This document shows positions 36,807 through 44,870 of a stretch of 64,000 bases of DNA, piece after piece (the stretch's first letter is position 1; every line of letters starts with the position of its first letter). The stretch is from Geobacteraceae bacterium. Lineage in GTDB: Bacteria; Desulfobacterota; Desulfuromonadia; Geobacterales; Pseudopelobacteraceae. The stretch covers positions 20,922 to 84,921 of the forward strand of contig JANXZX010000101.1 in assembly GCA_025355325.1 (NCBI GenBank). Reading direction: 5' to 3'. Below the pieces are notes generated by a model that saw only the letters and a program-made list of their open reading frames with translations, was not told the origin of the DNA and made no database searches. The position numbers were made by a program, and so were the translations under genes.

Positions 36807-37753
36807 ACACAGTCCTCCAACTCTTCGGCAGAACGGCGGGATATGGAGGGCTCAGCACACTCGACGCGATTGCGCCCCTCCCGCTTGGCCCGATAGAGAG
36901 CCGCGTCGGCCCGACCGACCAGCGTTTCCAAACTCTTTGCACCCTCACTGTATTCTGCCACCCCCAGGCTGACGGTGACGTTAAACTGCTCCTGCCCCCA
37001 TATAAAAATCTCTGAGGCAATTTCCATCCGGATACGCTCTGCCAGAACGGCAGCACTAGCAAGGTCGGTTTCCGGGAGAACGCAGCAAAATTCCTCACCG
37101 CCGTACCGTCCGACAATATCCACCGAGCGGACCAGATCTTGCAGAATCGCCGCTATGCGGCGCAACGTATAGTCACCACACAGGTGACCACGGGTATCAT
37201 TGATATCCTTAAAGTGATCTGCGTCAGCCATGATAACACTGAAATGGCTCCCAAATCGATGAGCCCGTTCAAGTTCCTCGGTAAGGCGTTTGTCCAGAAA
37301 ACTGCGATTATACAGCCGGGTCAACGCGTCTACCCTGGTCATCTCCAACAATTTTTGTTCATACACCGCATATTCCGTAACATCATGAACGGTGATGAAC
37401 ATGCCGGAGATAGTGCCATCCGGCTCTCTCAGAGGGTTTGCGGAACAGCTCTGCTGCATGTACGGCATCTGATCCGCCGATGAATGCGGATTTTTCAGCG
37501 GGATCAGATAACGGTGAAGCTTCTGGGAAAAATGAGCATAACTGCCAAAGGAGAGCACACTCTTTAAAAGTCTGCGATATTTCGGCTCAGCAAGATTCGG
37601 GTATCTGTTCATGAGCGGTGCGCCGACAATGTCACGTGCAGAAATCCCGCTGTGAATCTCCATCCAGCGATTCCATCCACGGACAGTCAGCTCCCGGTCA
37701 AGCTCAATCAGACCGACATCAATTGATTCAAATATTTGCGCGTTATCGAACAT
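36803..37753 (-). CDS. PAS-GGDEF diguanylate cyclase
   Basis: About 316 residues from the ATG at 37753, 18 bp after the preceding stop; the longer ORF runs into that gene. An N-terminal PAS domain (IFESIDVGLIELDRELTVRGWNRWMEIH) is followed by GGDEF with an active GGEEF signature. The inhibitory RXXD site (RSVD) lies five residues upstream, so product inhibition is expected. The PAS domain is strikingly similar to that of the gene before it, which suggests tandem duplication. It links c-di-GMP synthesis to the cheA operon. Confidence 0.88.
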   Translation of the reverse strand: MFDNAQIFESIDVGLIELDRELTVRGWNRWMEIHSGISARDIVGAPLMNRYPNLAEPKYRRLLKSVLSFGSYAHFSQKLHRYLIPLKNPHSSADQMPYMQQSCSANPLREPDGTISGMFITVHDVTEYAVYEQKLLEMTRVDALTRLYNRSFLDKRLTEELERAHRFGSHFSVIMADADHFKDINDTRGHLCGDYTLRRIAAILQDLVRSVDIVGRYGGEEFCCVLPETDLASAAVLAERIRMEIASEIFIWGQEQFNVTVSLGVAEYSEGAKSLETLVGRADAALYRAKREGRNRVECAEPSISRRSAEELEDCV

Positions 37754-37770
37754 TATAGTTGATGTACCGC

Positions 37771-38385
37771 CTATGACACATCCCACGGCTTCCTGGAAAA
37801 ACAGTCCGGACAGATTCCATGACTGAATTGAGCCGCCGAATGATCGGAAATGTATTGCTCCATCTGCTGCCAACTTTTTTCATCATCACGGATTTTCTTG
37901 CAATACATGCAGATCGGTATGATCCCCTCAAGCAGCTTTACCTTTTCCAGAGCTTCTTCAAGTTGCTCGACTTTCCGTTTCAGGAGTATCTCTACAGCAA
38001 CATTCTCTGTTACATCCTGCACGGCAATGAAAATGCCCTCAATTTCCCCCGTTTCGGAGCGCAACGGACCGGCAGTGCAGCTCTGCTGCATGAAGGGCAG
38101 AATATCAACCGATAAATGGGGATTTTTCATGGCAAAAAGATAGCGATGCAATTTCTGGGAAAAATACGCATAGTTGCCAAAGACAAAGACACTCTTTATA
38201 AATCGCCGGTATTTCGGCTCAGAGAGGTTCGGATAAAACTCCAGAATCGACTTACCGACAATCTCTTTCTCAGTGATGCCGCTGTGATGTTCCATCCAGC
38301 GATTCCAGGCACGAACCGTAAGGTCATGATTCAGAACGACCAACCCCGTATTTATGGTCTCAAATATCTGCGCACTTTCACGCAT
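37771..38385 (-). CDS. PAS protein with C-terminal CXXC domain
   Basis: 204 residues: a PAS domain (about 8-125), a coiled-coil linker and a small C-terminal domain IPICMYCKKIRDDEKSWQQMEQYISDHS...GICPDC with two CXXC pairs, a module often attached to PAS or receiver domains and possibly metal- or redox-binding. The PAS sequence closely matches that of the adjacent diguanylate cyclase but has a different output. It overlaps the cheC gene by eight bases. Confidence 0.8.
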   Translation of the reverse strand: MRESAQIFETINTGLVVLNHDLTVRAWNRWMEHHSGITEKEIVGKSILEFYPNLSEPKYRRFIKSVFVFGNYAYFSQKLHRYLFAMKNPHLSVDILPFMQQSCTAGPLRSETGEIEGIFIAVQDVTENVAVEILLKRKVEQLEEALEKVKLLEGIIPICMYCKKIRDDEKSWQQMEQYISDHSAAQFSHGICPDCFSRKPWDVS

Positions 38386-39019
38386 ATTGGCTTAGATAAT
38401 CCTCAATAGCTTTTTTGAGCCATTCCAGGGTGCTCTGGTCACTGATCAGAAACAGGAAGCCGCTTGCATCGAATTCCGTGAAGTGAAACATGGTCTTGAA
38501 AAAGATGGCAAAAGAATCCTTTCCGGAAAAGGCTCCTTCAAGGGCACTGTGGATCTGATCCTGGGAATAATAGCGCGGCGGACTGTAGCTCACCACGTCC
38601 TTGAGAAGCTCCGCAATTTTACTGATGCACGCACCCATGATGATATTGCTGATCTCAATCAGGGTTTCCTTTTCAAGGACATCGACGTCAAAGTCGGTCG
38701 TGGAGGTACCGGCATTTTCATCGAACAACTGCAGCAGCTTCTTCCCTTCCCCGTGGGGAAAGATGAGTACGCTGGATCCGCTGAATTTTCCGCTGAAGAA
38801 TTGTTTGACCATACCCATGTCGTTACTGCCGGAAATATCTTTGGATATAATCGGCAACACACCATTAAATCGGAGGATATCGATATGCGGCACCGTCAGG
38901 GTAACGTACAGGTTGATAACTTCGGAAAGATCGGCGGCGGCCTGCCCGAAAGCGATGTTCATAATTTCCTGCAGGGCGTCCTTTTCCAACGGGCTCAGGA
39001 GGGGTGCGGTTTCATCCAT
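38378..39019 (-). CDS. cheC: CheC-family phosphatase
   Basis: 213 residues. Two CheC/CheX-type helices are visible: EKDALQEIMNIAFGQAAADLSE and EKETLIEISNIIMGACISKIAELL, each with the E-x2-N phosphatase pattern (EIMN, EISN). CheC dephosphorylates CheY-P, so the overlapping cheY upstream and the cheY at 34664 are likely substrates. Confidence 0.85.
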   Translation of the reverse strand: MDETAPLLSPLEKDALQEIMNIAFGQAAADLSEVINLYVTLTVPHIDILRFNGVLPIISKDISGSNDMGMVKQFFSGKFSGSSVLIFPHGEGKKLLQLFDENAGTSTTDFDVDVLEKETLIEISNIIMGACISKIAELLKDVVSYSPPRYYSQDQIHSALEGAFSGKDSFAIFFKTMFHFTEFDASGFLFLISDQSTLEWLKKAIEDYLSQYA

Positions 39020-39392
39020 TGTTCACCCCCGCAATAGCAAGCGCCTTGAGGAGCTCAGCCTGAATGACTTCCCTAACCGGCGGTTTTTTGACAATCGAGA
39101 AAGCACCAAGCCGCTGAGCTTTTTCCTGTGTCTGTTTCTGAATATCAGCCGACAGGATAATAACAACAGCATTTGGATAGTCTTCACGCAGTTCTTCCAG
39201 TACATCCAGCCCATTTCTGTCAGGCATGGTAATATCCAGAAAAGTCACGTCCGGCTGCATTGACCTGAATAATTTAAGCCCACCGGCCCCATCACCAGCT
39301 TCAGCCAGTTCATGCCCCTGATCCTTTGGGATACAACTCTTTAAACTCATCCTGGCTACTACCGAGTCATCTACTATAAGAATCTTTGCCAT
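39012..39392 (-). CDS. CheY-like response regulator
   Basis: 126-residue receiver: VDDSVVARMSL, phospho-acceptor Asp in VTFLDITMPDRNG, VIILSAD and IVKKP. First gene of the operon cheY-cheC-PAS-GGDEF-cheA, all with overlapping or close junctions. The promoter and palindrome lie 55-90 bp upstream. Confidence 0.88.
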   Translation of the reverse strand: MAKILIVDDSVVARMSLKSCIPKDQGHELAEAGDGAGGLKLFRSMQPDVTFLDITMPDRNGLDVLEELREDYPNAVVIILSADIQKQTQEKAQRLGAFSIVKKPPVREVIQAELLKALAIAGVNNG

Positions 39393-39446
39393 ACTTCGGA
39401 CCCCTCTGCTCTATATTTATAGATTCATTCATGTTGTAAAAGAATG

Positions 39447-39478
39447 TCTGATAATATCAGATTTTAATGAATTGGCAA
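39447..39478 (-). promoter_or_regulatory. promoter with overlapping palindrome, cheY-cheA operon
   Basis: TTGCCA (-35) and TATTAT (-10), 16 bp apart, on the minus strand. The -10 lies inside a perfect 15-bp palindrome TCTGATAATATCAGA (39447-39461), well placed for a repressor. Confidence 0.55.
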
Positions 39479-39566
39479 CTACGACATTCCGGGGAGATGA
39501 AAATAATTCCCCTGCGAGGCAGCAACTGGACTAAACGGTTAAATGTCTGCTCTCGACGGTAAAACA

Positions 39567-40499
39567 TCATAGAGTTTGGCGAGGTGAAAATGCGGTACAT
39601 ATTTGAGTAGAGACATGATCAAGCATGGCATAACGTCGGGTATACATTGGTCGTTTATTCGACTTCATACTTTCATTCGAACGGCGTTCAAGCTTCAAAG
39701 GTACGCTATACCATCCATCGGGCAATAACCTGCCTCCCAACTCCATCCAGAGCGAATCATAATCAAAAGATAGTTCATAACGAGAAGGTATATAGATAAG
39801 GTGCTTCTTTTTATGAGAATGAATAGCATTCCCTACTCCATAAATGTATGTAACACCTACGGCGCAAGCAAGCTCTTGGGCAACATATACAATGAAAGCT
39901 CTAGGCCAGAGGCCATGCATTGCTTTTGTAATTGGCTTATTATCAGCGCCATTACGTCCTTGAATACAACCAATATACATTGCTAATTTACCATCTTTTT
40001 CATATTCAAAAGAAAAAACCAGGGAGATGATTGTTCCACCAAGTTCGGTACAGCGAAGTGAAATAAGTAACTCCCCTTCCTTGCGAAATGTATTGTCATG
40101 TCCTAATAGTATCTGTGCGTCATATTCCCTACCCACAGGAATATGAGCCAGCATGATCCCCTCAGATTTTAACAAAGCATTCTGAAGGGGTTTGCCGAAT
40201 ACTTGTATAAACGTATATGTATCTGTGAGCACTTTTATCTTTTGGTTAATTCCCCATTTGTGCGACATATATACTCTCAGCGGCTTTAGTGCCAACCGCT
40301 GGTTAAGTCTGGAATACTTGCCCAGCTCAGTTGTTTCAATAACACGAAGCCAATCCAGGACAGCTTTTGGATGAATTATGGCTGCAAGCACATAACGGCT
40401 TTGTTTTTTTAACACCGTCAAGGGTGGCTCCCCAGCGTAACCAGATGCTGCTAAAGACCATGCGGCACGGGCTGCTAGCCATGGAAACATAATATTCAT
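39567..40499 (-). CDS. VirK/YbjX-like (DUF535) protein
   Basis: About 310 residues. DUF535 features include the YSRLNQRLALKPLRVYMS region and LAMYIGCIQGRNGADNKPITKAMHGLWPRAFIVYVAQELACAVG. VirK/YbjX proteins are linked to envelope or antimicrobial-peptide tolerance in enterobacteria, with no known biochemical activity. The start is uncertain: a TTG at 40526 or the ATG at 40499, which has AAGGGG 12 bases upstream. Not obviously part of an operon. Confidence 0.8.
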   Translation of the reverse strand: MNIMFPWLAARAAWSLAASGYAGEPPLTVLKKQSRYVLAAIIHPKAVLDWLRVIETTELGKYSRLNQRLALKPLRVYMSHKWGINQKIKVLTDTYTFIQVFGKPLQNALLKSEGIMLAHIPVGREYDAQILLGHDNTFRKEGELLISLRCTELGGTIISLVFSFEYEKDGKLAMYIGCIQGRNGADNKPITKAMHGLWPRAFIVYVAQELACAVGVTYIYGVGNAIHSHKKKHLIYIPSRYELSFDYDSLWMELGGRLLPDGWYSVPLKLERRSNESMKSNKRPMYTRRYAMLDHVSTQICTAFSPRQTL

Positions 40500-40575
40500 T
40501 ATCTTGATCAACCCCTTATCTATCAAGCCTCAGTCATACTTAGCAAGTATAGCAAGCCTCAAATACTTTTGGCAC

Positions 40576-40605
40576 AAAAAAGGCTACATCCGAAGATGCA
40601 GCCTT
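40576..40605 (-). terminator. rho-independent terminator, minus strand
   Basis: On the minus strand AAGGCTGCATC, loop TTCG, GATGTAGCCTT then a T run. It would end the toxin-antitoxin transcript before the DUF535 gene. Confidence 0.75.
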
Positions 40606-40610
40606 CTTGG

Positions 40611-40697
40611 AAAACGCTGGTGACATTCATAAAAACTTTACTAATCAGCCTTTTTTCTTTCGCAAATTAACTTTTTAAGTACGTCCCCTTAGCTTCC
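40611..40697. repeat. 87-bp direct repeat, copy 1
   Basis: About 80 of 87 positions match 41552-41638 with a constant offset of 941 bp; the last 66 bp differ at two positions. It contains TTAAGTACGTCCCCTTAG, whose core recurs beside both copies. The pair brackets the toxin-antitoxin genes. Confidence 0.8.
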
Positions 40698-40736
40698 CCG
40701 TCCCCTTAGCTTCCCCTTCTGAGAGGTTGAGACATA

Positions 40737-41162
40737 TCAGACTGTTTTTTTCTGGTTGAAAGGATTGATGAAGTTCACACCTGTTTGCTCAATATCTCGA
40801 ACGTTGCGTGTCACCAGAATATGGCCATGAACCATTGCCGTAGCAGCTATTAGGCCGTCAATTACAGAAACTGGATCTGGGATACCGAAACGACCCCACT
40901 GCTCGGAAATTTCATTTGTAATTGGTAGAATCCGGTCACCAGTATCTTTCTGCACTTCGGCAAGCCAAGTATCCAGACGTATGGCGGCTTTAGGATCGCG
41001 GCGGCGTAATAGCTCAATTCCGTGGCGAACTTCTCCGACTACCAGAGTTGAAAGATAAAGACTATCCGACGGAACCGCTTCAAACCATTCTCGCACGTTC
41101 TTATCCATCTTTGAACCTTTGCGCAGTTCCGAAAGCACGTTCGTGTCAATCAGAAATCCCAT
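40737..41162 (-). CDS. vapC: VapC-type PIN-domain toxin
   Basis: 141-residue PIN RNase. Acidic metal-binding residues are in place: D6 (LIDTNVLSEL), E44 (VGEVRHGIE), D102 (VIDGLIAATA) and D123 (TRNVRDI). VapC toxins cut specific tRNAs or rRNA when unpaired from their antitoxin. It overlaps the upstream small antitoxin-like gene by 13 bp, the usual antitoxin-first order. Confidence 0.88.
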   Translation of the reverse strand: MGFLIDTNVLSELRKGSKMDKNVREWFEAVPSDSLYLSTLVVGEVRHGIELLRRRDPKAAIRLDTWLAEVQKDTGDRILPITNEISEQWGRFGIPDPVSVIDGLIAATAMVHGHILVTRNVRDIEQTGVNFINPFNQKKTV

Positions 41163-41377
41163 TTTTCGCCTCCGCGACCAAAATCGCGCTGTCGTGCGAA
41201 ATCATTATCGTTTCCGACATTTGGCATTTTCATGAGTAAAGACTTAAATGATCGTGGTACTGGCGACGCTTGTTCGGAAAGCGGCCAGATAATTATCTCC
41301 AGCCTTTTGTGATGAAGTTCCACTGGCAGTTGGAACGAGGGTGGTGCATCATTAATTATTTGGCGGATAGGTTGCAT
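41150..41377 (-). CDS. small antitoxin partner of VapC
   Basis: 75 residues from the ATG at 41377 (GAGGGG upstream; a TTG at 41398 is the alternative). The start MQPIRQIINDAPPSFQLPVELHHKRLEIIIWPL resembles a family of short antitoxin-like proteins with an AbrB-like N-terminus; the charged C-terminus would wrap the toxin. No activity can be inferred beyond the paired position. Confidence 0.75.
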   Translation of the reverse strand: MQPIRQIINDAPPSFQLPVELHHKRLEIIIWPLSEQASPVPRSFKSLLMKMPNVGNDNDFARQRDFGRGGEKWDF

Positions 41378-41415
41378 AGTTGGATACCCCTCTTTCAATC
41401 CAGATTGTGCGTTTC

Positions 41416-41444
41416 AGTATACATATGCTTTTATGTTAGAGCAA
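41416..41444 (-). promoter_or_regulatory. sigma70-type promoter of toxin-antitoxin pair
   Basis: TTGCTC and TATACT, 17 bp apart on the minus strand, about 40 bp before the antitoxin start. Confidence 0.5.
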
Positions 41445-41551
41445 CAAAGCTATTTTAACACGTCGGCCATTTCACTTCCTGCTGCTCATTAATTCCTCGA
41501 TAACGCATTTTGCATTTAAGGCAAGAAACTTCATTTTCAAACGGAGAAAAT

Positions 41552-41638
41552 AAAACGCTGGGGTCGTTCTTTAAAACTTTACTAATCAGCCTTTTTTCTC
41601 TCGCAAATTAACTTTTTAAGTACGTCCCCTTAGTTTCC
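41552..41638. repeat. 87-bp direct repeat, copy 2
   Basis: Partner of 40611-40697. Just beyond it (41642-41670) the TTAAGTACGTCCCCTTAG segment is repeated a further time. Confidence 0.8.
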
Positions 41639-41692
41639 TCCAACTTTTTAAGTACGTCCCCTTAGTTTCCTCCTTAGTTTCCTCTTTGACAA

Positions 41693-42916
41693 TTATGAGT
41701 CTTGTTTTGCAAGCCTTCTTATAAATTCGCCCAACAATGGAACGGCAAATGAGTACTTTCCGTGTCTATTTTTATAAACAAGACCTGCATCAGAAAGTGT
41801 ATTCAACATTTGATTTACATGGCTACTACTAAAAGGCTTGTCCATATCAAATTTTGATAATGCAACAACCTCTTGTACGGTAAACTCGCTGTCTGCATGG
41901 CTGATGTTAGATATGAGTTTCAATAATTCTCTTTGTCTATCAGTAGCTCTAGCATATCTGCCAGCAAAAAAATCTGTATCTAATTTTCTAAGTATTTCTT
42001 CCATTGGTACTGTTGGAGGTTGTTTCCCTGCATTATGATGTTGCACAAAAATATCGAACACCTCTCGACATATAAACTGTATAAAATACGGGTATCCTTT
42101 CGAAATATTTACAATTGATTTTATTGATTCATCGGTCATTGAAATTGGGCATTTTTGTTGTTCAATGGGTTTTATTATAGCATCTTTGCTAGCAGCATCT
42201 TTTAACCGATCCAAAAATACCACTCTGAACATTCTTTCAGAAAAGGTTCTGGCACCTACCAGTTTGGGAAACAAAGTAGGTAATCCAGCCAATACTAGCG
42301 CAAACTTAATCCCTTTCTTTTGTATCGACTGAAATACATCGAGAAGTAACGATAAAGGATACTCATCTTTAGCGGCATGGTCAGTTAGGTTTTGAGCTTC
42401 ATCATACGCAAAAATTAAGCCATTGATGGATGTAACACTGCTCAAGTAAGCATGAACAATTTCGAGTACACGCTTTAATTTGTCGGCGGCAAGTCCAGGA
42501 GTCTCATTAAAAATGTTGTGTAGTGTCGAGTAATTTAAAGCACGAGGGATTTTATGAGAATTTGCACCAAAACCCATTTCTTGTACTTCTGTCACACCAG
42601 TTACAATAGTTGAAGTAACAACCGAGAGATCCGTTAAAAGCCTGATAGCCATATTTGTTTCTGACAAACTTGAAGATTCCGAAAGGTCTGTTCCCACCCA
42701 TAACCAGCCGTTCCGAATCGCTAATGGTTTCAAAGTGTCCAACAGCACTGTTTTTCCAACACCTCTTAACCCGGTAAGTACCATGTTTTCTAGTATCACT
42801 TCTTGTTTTAATAGAATATTGAACTCTTTGATTTCTGGTTCTCTCCCGGCAAGATATGGGGGCATATGACCGGCACCAGGTCGGAATGGATTTTGTAATT
42901 GGTTCACAGTTTTCAT
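41693..42916 (-). CDS. AAA ATPase with C-terminal winged helix (Orc1/Cdc6-like)
   Basis: 407 residues: Walker A GLRGVGKTVLLD, Walker B LIFAYDEAQN, sensor region LVLAGLPTL, then a helical lid and a winged-helix region (ATDRQRELLKLISN...FSSSHVNQMLNTLSDAGLVYKNRHGKYSFAVPLLGEFIRRL). Such ORC-like ATPases are common in accessory DNA and are often mobile; function unknown. Lower GC than the flanks. It has AGGAGGTAA before the ATG and a strong operator-like palindrome at its promoter. Confidence 0.82.
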   Translation of the reverse strand: MKTVNQLQNPFRPGAGHMPPYLAGREPEIKEFNILLKQEVILENMVLTGLRGVGKTVLLDTLKPLAIRNGWLWVGTDLSESSSLSETNMAIRLLTDLSVVTSTIVTGVTEVQEMGFGANSHKIPRALNYSTLHNIFNETPGLAADKLKRVLEIVHAYLSSVTSINGLIFAYDEAQNLTDHAAKDEYPLSLLLDVFQSIQKKGIKFALVLAGLPTLFPKLVGARTFSERMFRVVFLDRLKDAASKDAIIKPIEQQKCPISMTDESIKSIVNISKGYPYFIQFICREVFDIFVQHHNAGKQPPTVPMEEILRKLDTDFFAGRYARATDRQRELLKLISNISHADSEFTVQEVVALSKFDMDKPFSSSHVNQMLNTLSDAGLVYKNRHGKYSFAVPLLGEFIRRLAKQDS

Positions 42917-42935
42917 ATCCTATTACCTCCTATAG

Positions 42936-42961
42936 TAAATTTATATCTAACTATAAATTTA
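42936..42961. promoter_or_regulatory. 26-bp operator-like inverted repeat
   Basis: Perfect arms TAAATTTATA and TATAAATTTA around a six-base spacer, overlapping the -10 of the ATPase gene. Typical of a dimeric repressor site; the ATPase's own winged helix could bind it. Confidence 0.6.
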
Positions 42962-42978
42962 GCTTTTAAAATAATCAA
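42950..42978 (-). promoter_or_regulatory. sigma70-type promoter of the AAA ATPase
   Basis: TTGATT and TATAGT, 17 bp apart on the minus strand. Confidence 0.55.
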
Positions 42979-43054
42979 GTATTATTTTCGGTGAGGAAGG
43001 GAAATTTTTAGATGGCTGGATGGTCTTTCGGTTTTAATTCGGTTTTTCGGTTCG

Positions 43055-43124
43055 ATATAACGGCTTCGCCAGTGAACGGCGAGCCAGTTTTATTGGCGCG
43101 TCCGCGTCTAATGGCGTGTTAGGC
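43055..43124 (-). other. integron attC-like site
   Basis: 70 bp on the minus strand beginning GCCTAAC (fits the RYYYAAC R'' box) and ending GTTATAT (R'-like). TAAC can pair with GTTA, and inner CGCCA with TGGCG, leaving a short unpaired spacer, as in attC hairpins. The stop codon of the HNH gene lies inside GCCTAAC, the usual layout of an integron gene cassette. R' deviates from GTTRRRY at one position, and no integrase is in the window. Confidence 0.45.
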
Positions 43125-43601
43125 ATTGAATGCGTTTCCCTTGCCTAGATTGCATTGTTTGCACTTGGTTTCAAGGTTATCATCAGTGGTTTCTCCACCT
43201 TTTGACCAAGGCAATATATGATCAACGTGCAATTCCGTTCCAGGCAGGTTTAATGGGCTCACACCGCAAGACTTGCATCTGAAGCCGTCCCTTACTAAGA
43301 TTCGGAATCTTTGGCGATCTGATATTTCACGCCGTGTGCGCCGTTTTGTTAAATCGATGTTAGGTGAGGTGCAAACGGCTCCAAGTTCTTCATTCGGGCT
43401 TGTGGGCAGATTTGGTGAGTCAGAGTTGACCCAAACTACAAATACGCTAAGAGCTTTAGACCATGTAGCAAATCTATTCTCATATGTGCCAGCCGAGAAT
43501 TGGGAGATCGCCGGCTTTACCTCGGAGTATCTTGGTTGGCGCCCGAGGTTTATCCAAATGAAAGACAGCGGGTGCTTTTCTTCCAGAACAACCGGGCAGA
43601 T
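43119..43601 (-). pseudogene. 5'-truncated HNH endonuclease
   Basis: Absent from the ORF track because it has no usable start codon. The minus-strand frame reads LGRQPRYSEVKPAISQFSAGTYENRFATWSKAL (an HNH-associated repeat), then an HNH core: CKSCG, LHVDHILPWSKGG and NLETKCKQCNLGKGN. The core is intact, but the N-terminus is missing. The frame abuts, in phase, the TAA stop of the preceding gene (43602-43604). Probably a cassette-borne nuclease remnant. Confidence 0.75.
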
Positions 43602-44291
43602 TTATACCTTTAACGCAACAATACCGCCATTATCAGGCACATCAACGTATCGTCGAAGTTCCTGCTGAGAAGTATGCCCGCCACTCTGCTGCTGTTTTCG
43701 TTTCAGCGCCGCAAGCACCAATTTATAGAGAGACTTCAGTTCTTCAACCGTTTCTTTCAACTGACGATCTTCCGGGTTTCTGCTCCCGCTTTTAATGCTA
43801 TCCGCCTGAACTGTGCCGGATAAAACCGGCTGTTCATGCGGATCCCCTGAACCTAGATTGTCAACGCTGGCTGCCTGTGCCATTTCAGGGGGAGTTTCAG
43901 CGCCGCTGGCCGATTCGGTCATGACACCGACATTCCCGCCACCTTGCAGACCGCCGTTTTCACCAGTAAGAGAAGTTATCTGAGCTGAAATCTGCTTCAT
44001 CTCAACAATCAATGACTTTACCGCACCGGGGCTCATAAACTGAATCATTTGACGCAGCATTTTCAGACGATCCTTCAACATGCCAGCCTTGTCCATTTTA
44101 CTTTGCCGCTCCATTGTCTTCCTGTCCGGCAGCTGTTTAAGCGCTTCACGAGCTGCGACCAGAACCTTCATCTGCTGATCATAGCGGTCATCAGAAACAG
44201 TGGAAGTTCCATCAGGAATCTGGCCAACCAGGCTTCTCTCGGTGCGCGTCAATGGCACATCATATTTATTTACAACAGCAGACAATTCCAT
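43602..44291 (-). CDS. hypothetical helical protein
   Basis: 229 residues from the ATG at 44291 (an upstream start at 44306 is possible). Not recognised. The N-terminal half is helical and charged (MERQSKMDKAGMLKDRLKMLRQMIQFM); the middle is low-complexity Gly/Ser (about 115-175); the C-terminus has a coiled coil (KETVEELKSLYKLVLAALKRKQQQ). No signal peptide or membrane span. The last residues run in frame into the HNH remnant, so the true C-terminus may have been changed by the insertion. Confidence 0.55.
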   Translation of the reverse strand: MELSAVVNKYDVPLTRTERSLVGQIPDGTSTVSDDRYDQQMKVLVAAREALKQLPDRKTMERQSKMDKAGMLKDRLKMLRQMIQFMSPGAVKSLIVEMKQISAQITSLTGENGGLQGGGNVGVMTESASGAETPPEMAQAASVDNLGSGDPHEQPVLSGTVQADSIKSGSRNPEDRQLKETVEELKSLYKLVLAALKRKQQQSGGHTSQQELRRYVDVPDNGGIVALKV

Positions 44292-44443
44292 AATGGATGC
44301 CCTCACAAATGCACACTTTACTTATCGGCACGCACCTCAAAAGATAAACCGCTATACTTAATGAGTAGCATGAGCCAATGACTTACGCTAAAATCAAAGC
44401 AGGAATACAAATGCAATTTTACAGCACTATTAAGGAGATATCC

Positions 44444-44869
44444 GTGGGCAACAATCCTGAATATCCTGATGGAGAACTTCTTCTTCGCACCTCACCGATG
44501 CCGGGTGACACAAACGGCAACGGTGACATTTTCGGCGGCTGGATCATGTCGCAAATGGATATTGCCGGGGGCATGATGGTGATAGAAGCGACCGGTGGAC
44601 GCGCTGCTACCGTCGCTGTCGATTCAATGAAATTCATCAAACCGGTAAATGTCGGTGACGTGGTCTGCTGCTACGGCAAGGTCATGAGAGTCGGCAATAC
44701 TTCCATAACCGTTCGGCTGGAGGTGTGGGTGAAGCCCTGTTTATGGAAGGTCAAACACCAGAACGAGGACCCGTTTTTTAAAGTCACGGAAGCTTCCTTC
44801 ACCTATGTGGCGATTGACGATTATGGAAAAAAACGGCTGATCCCGAAAAATCAGGTAGCTGACCACTGA
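44444..44869 (+). CDS. YciA-type acyl-CoA thioesterase
   Basis: 141 residues from the GTG with AAGGAG seven bases upstream; the ORF-track start is too early. Single hot-dog fold: NGDIFGGWIMSQMDIAGG (the GG-W-D signature), ATVAVDSMKFIKPV, and HQNEDPFFKVTEASFTYVAID. These enzymes hydrolyse acyl-CoAs in the cytoplasm. It is followed one base later by two MFS transporter genes, so the three form an operon. Confidence 0.85.
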   Translation: MGNNPEYPDGELLLRTSPMPGDTNGNGDIFGGWIMSQMDIAGGMMVIEATGGRAATVAVDSMKFIKPVNVGDVVCCYGKVMRVGNTSITVRLEVWVKPCLWKVKHQNEDPFFKVTEASFTYVAIDDYGKKRLIPKNQVADH

Positions 44870-44870
44870 A

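Noticed and set aside
38483-39263. Plus-strand ORFs of 184 and 220 codons
   Set aside because: Antisense shadows of cheC and cheY.
43273-43668. 131-codon plus-strand ORF
   Set aside because: Shadow of the HNH remnant on the other strand, which has clear motifs.
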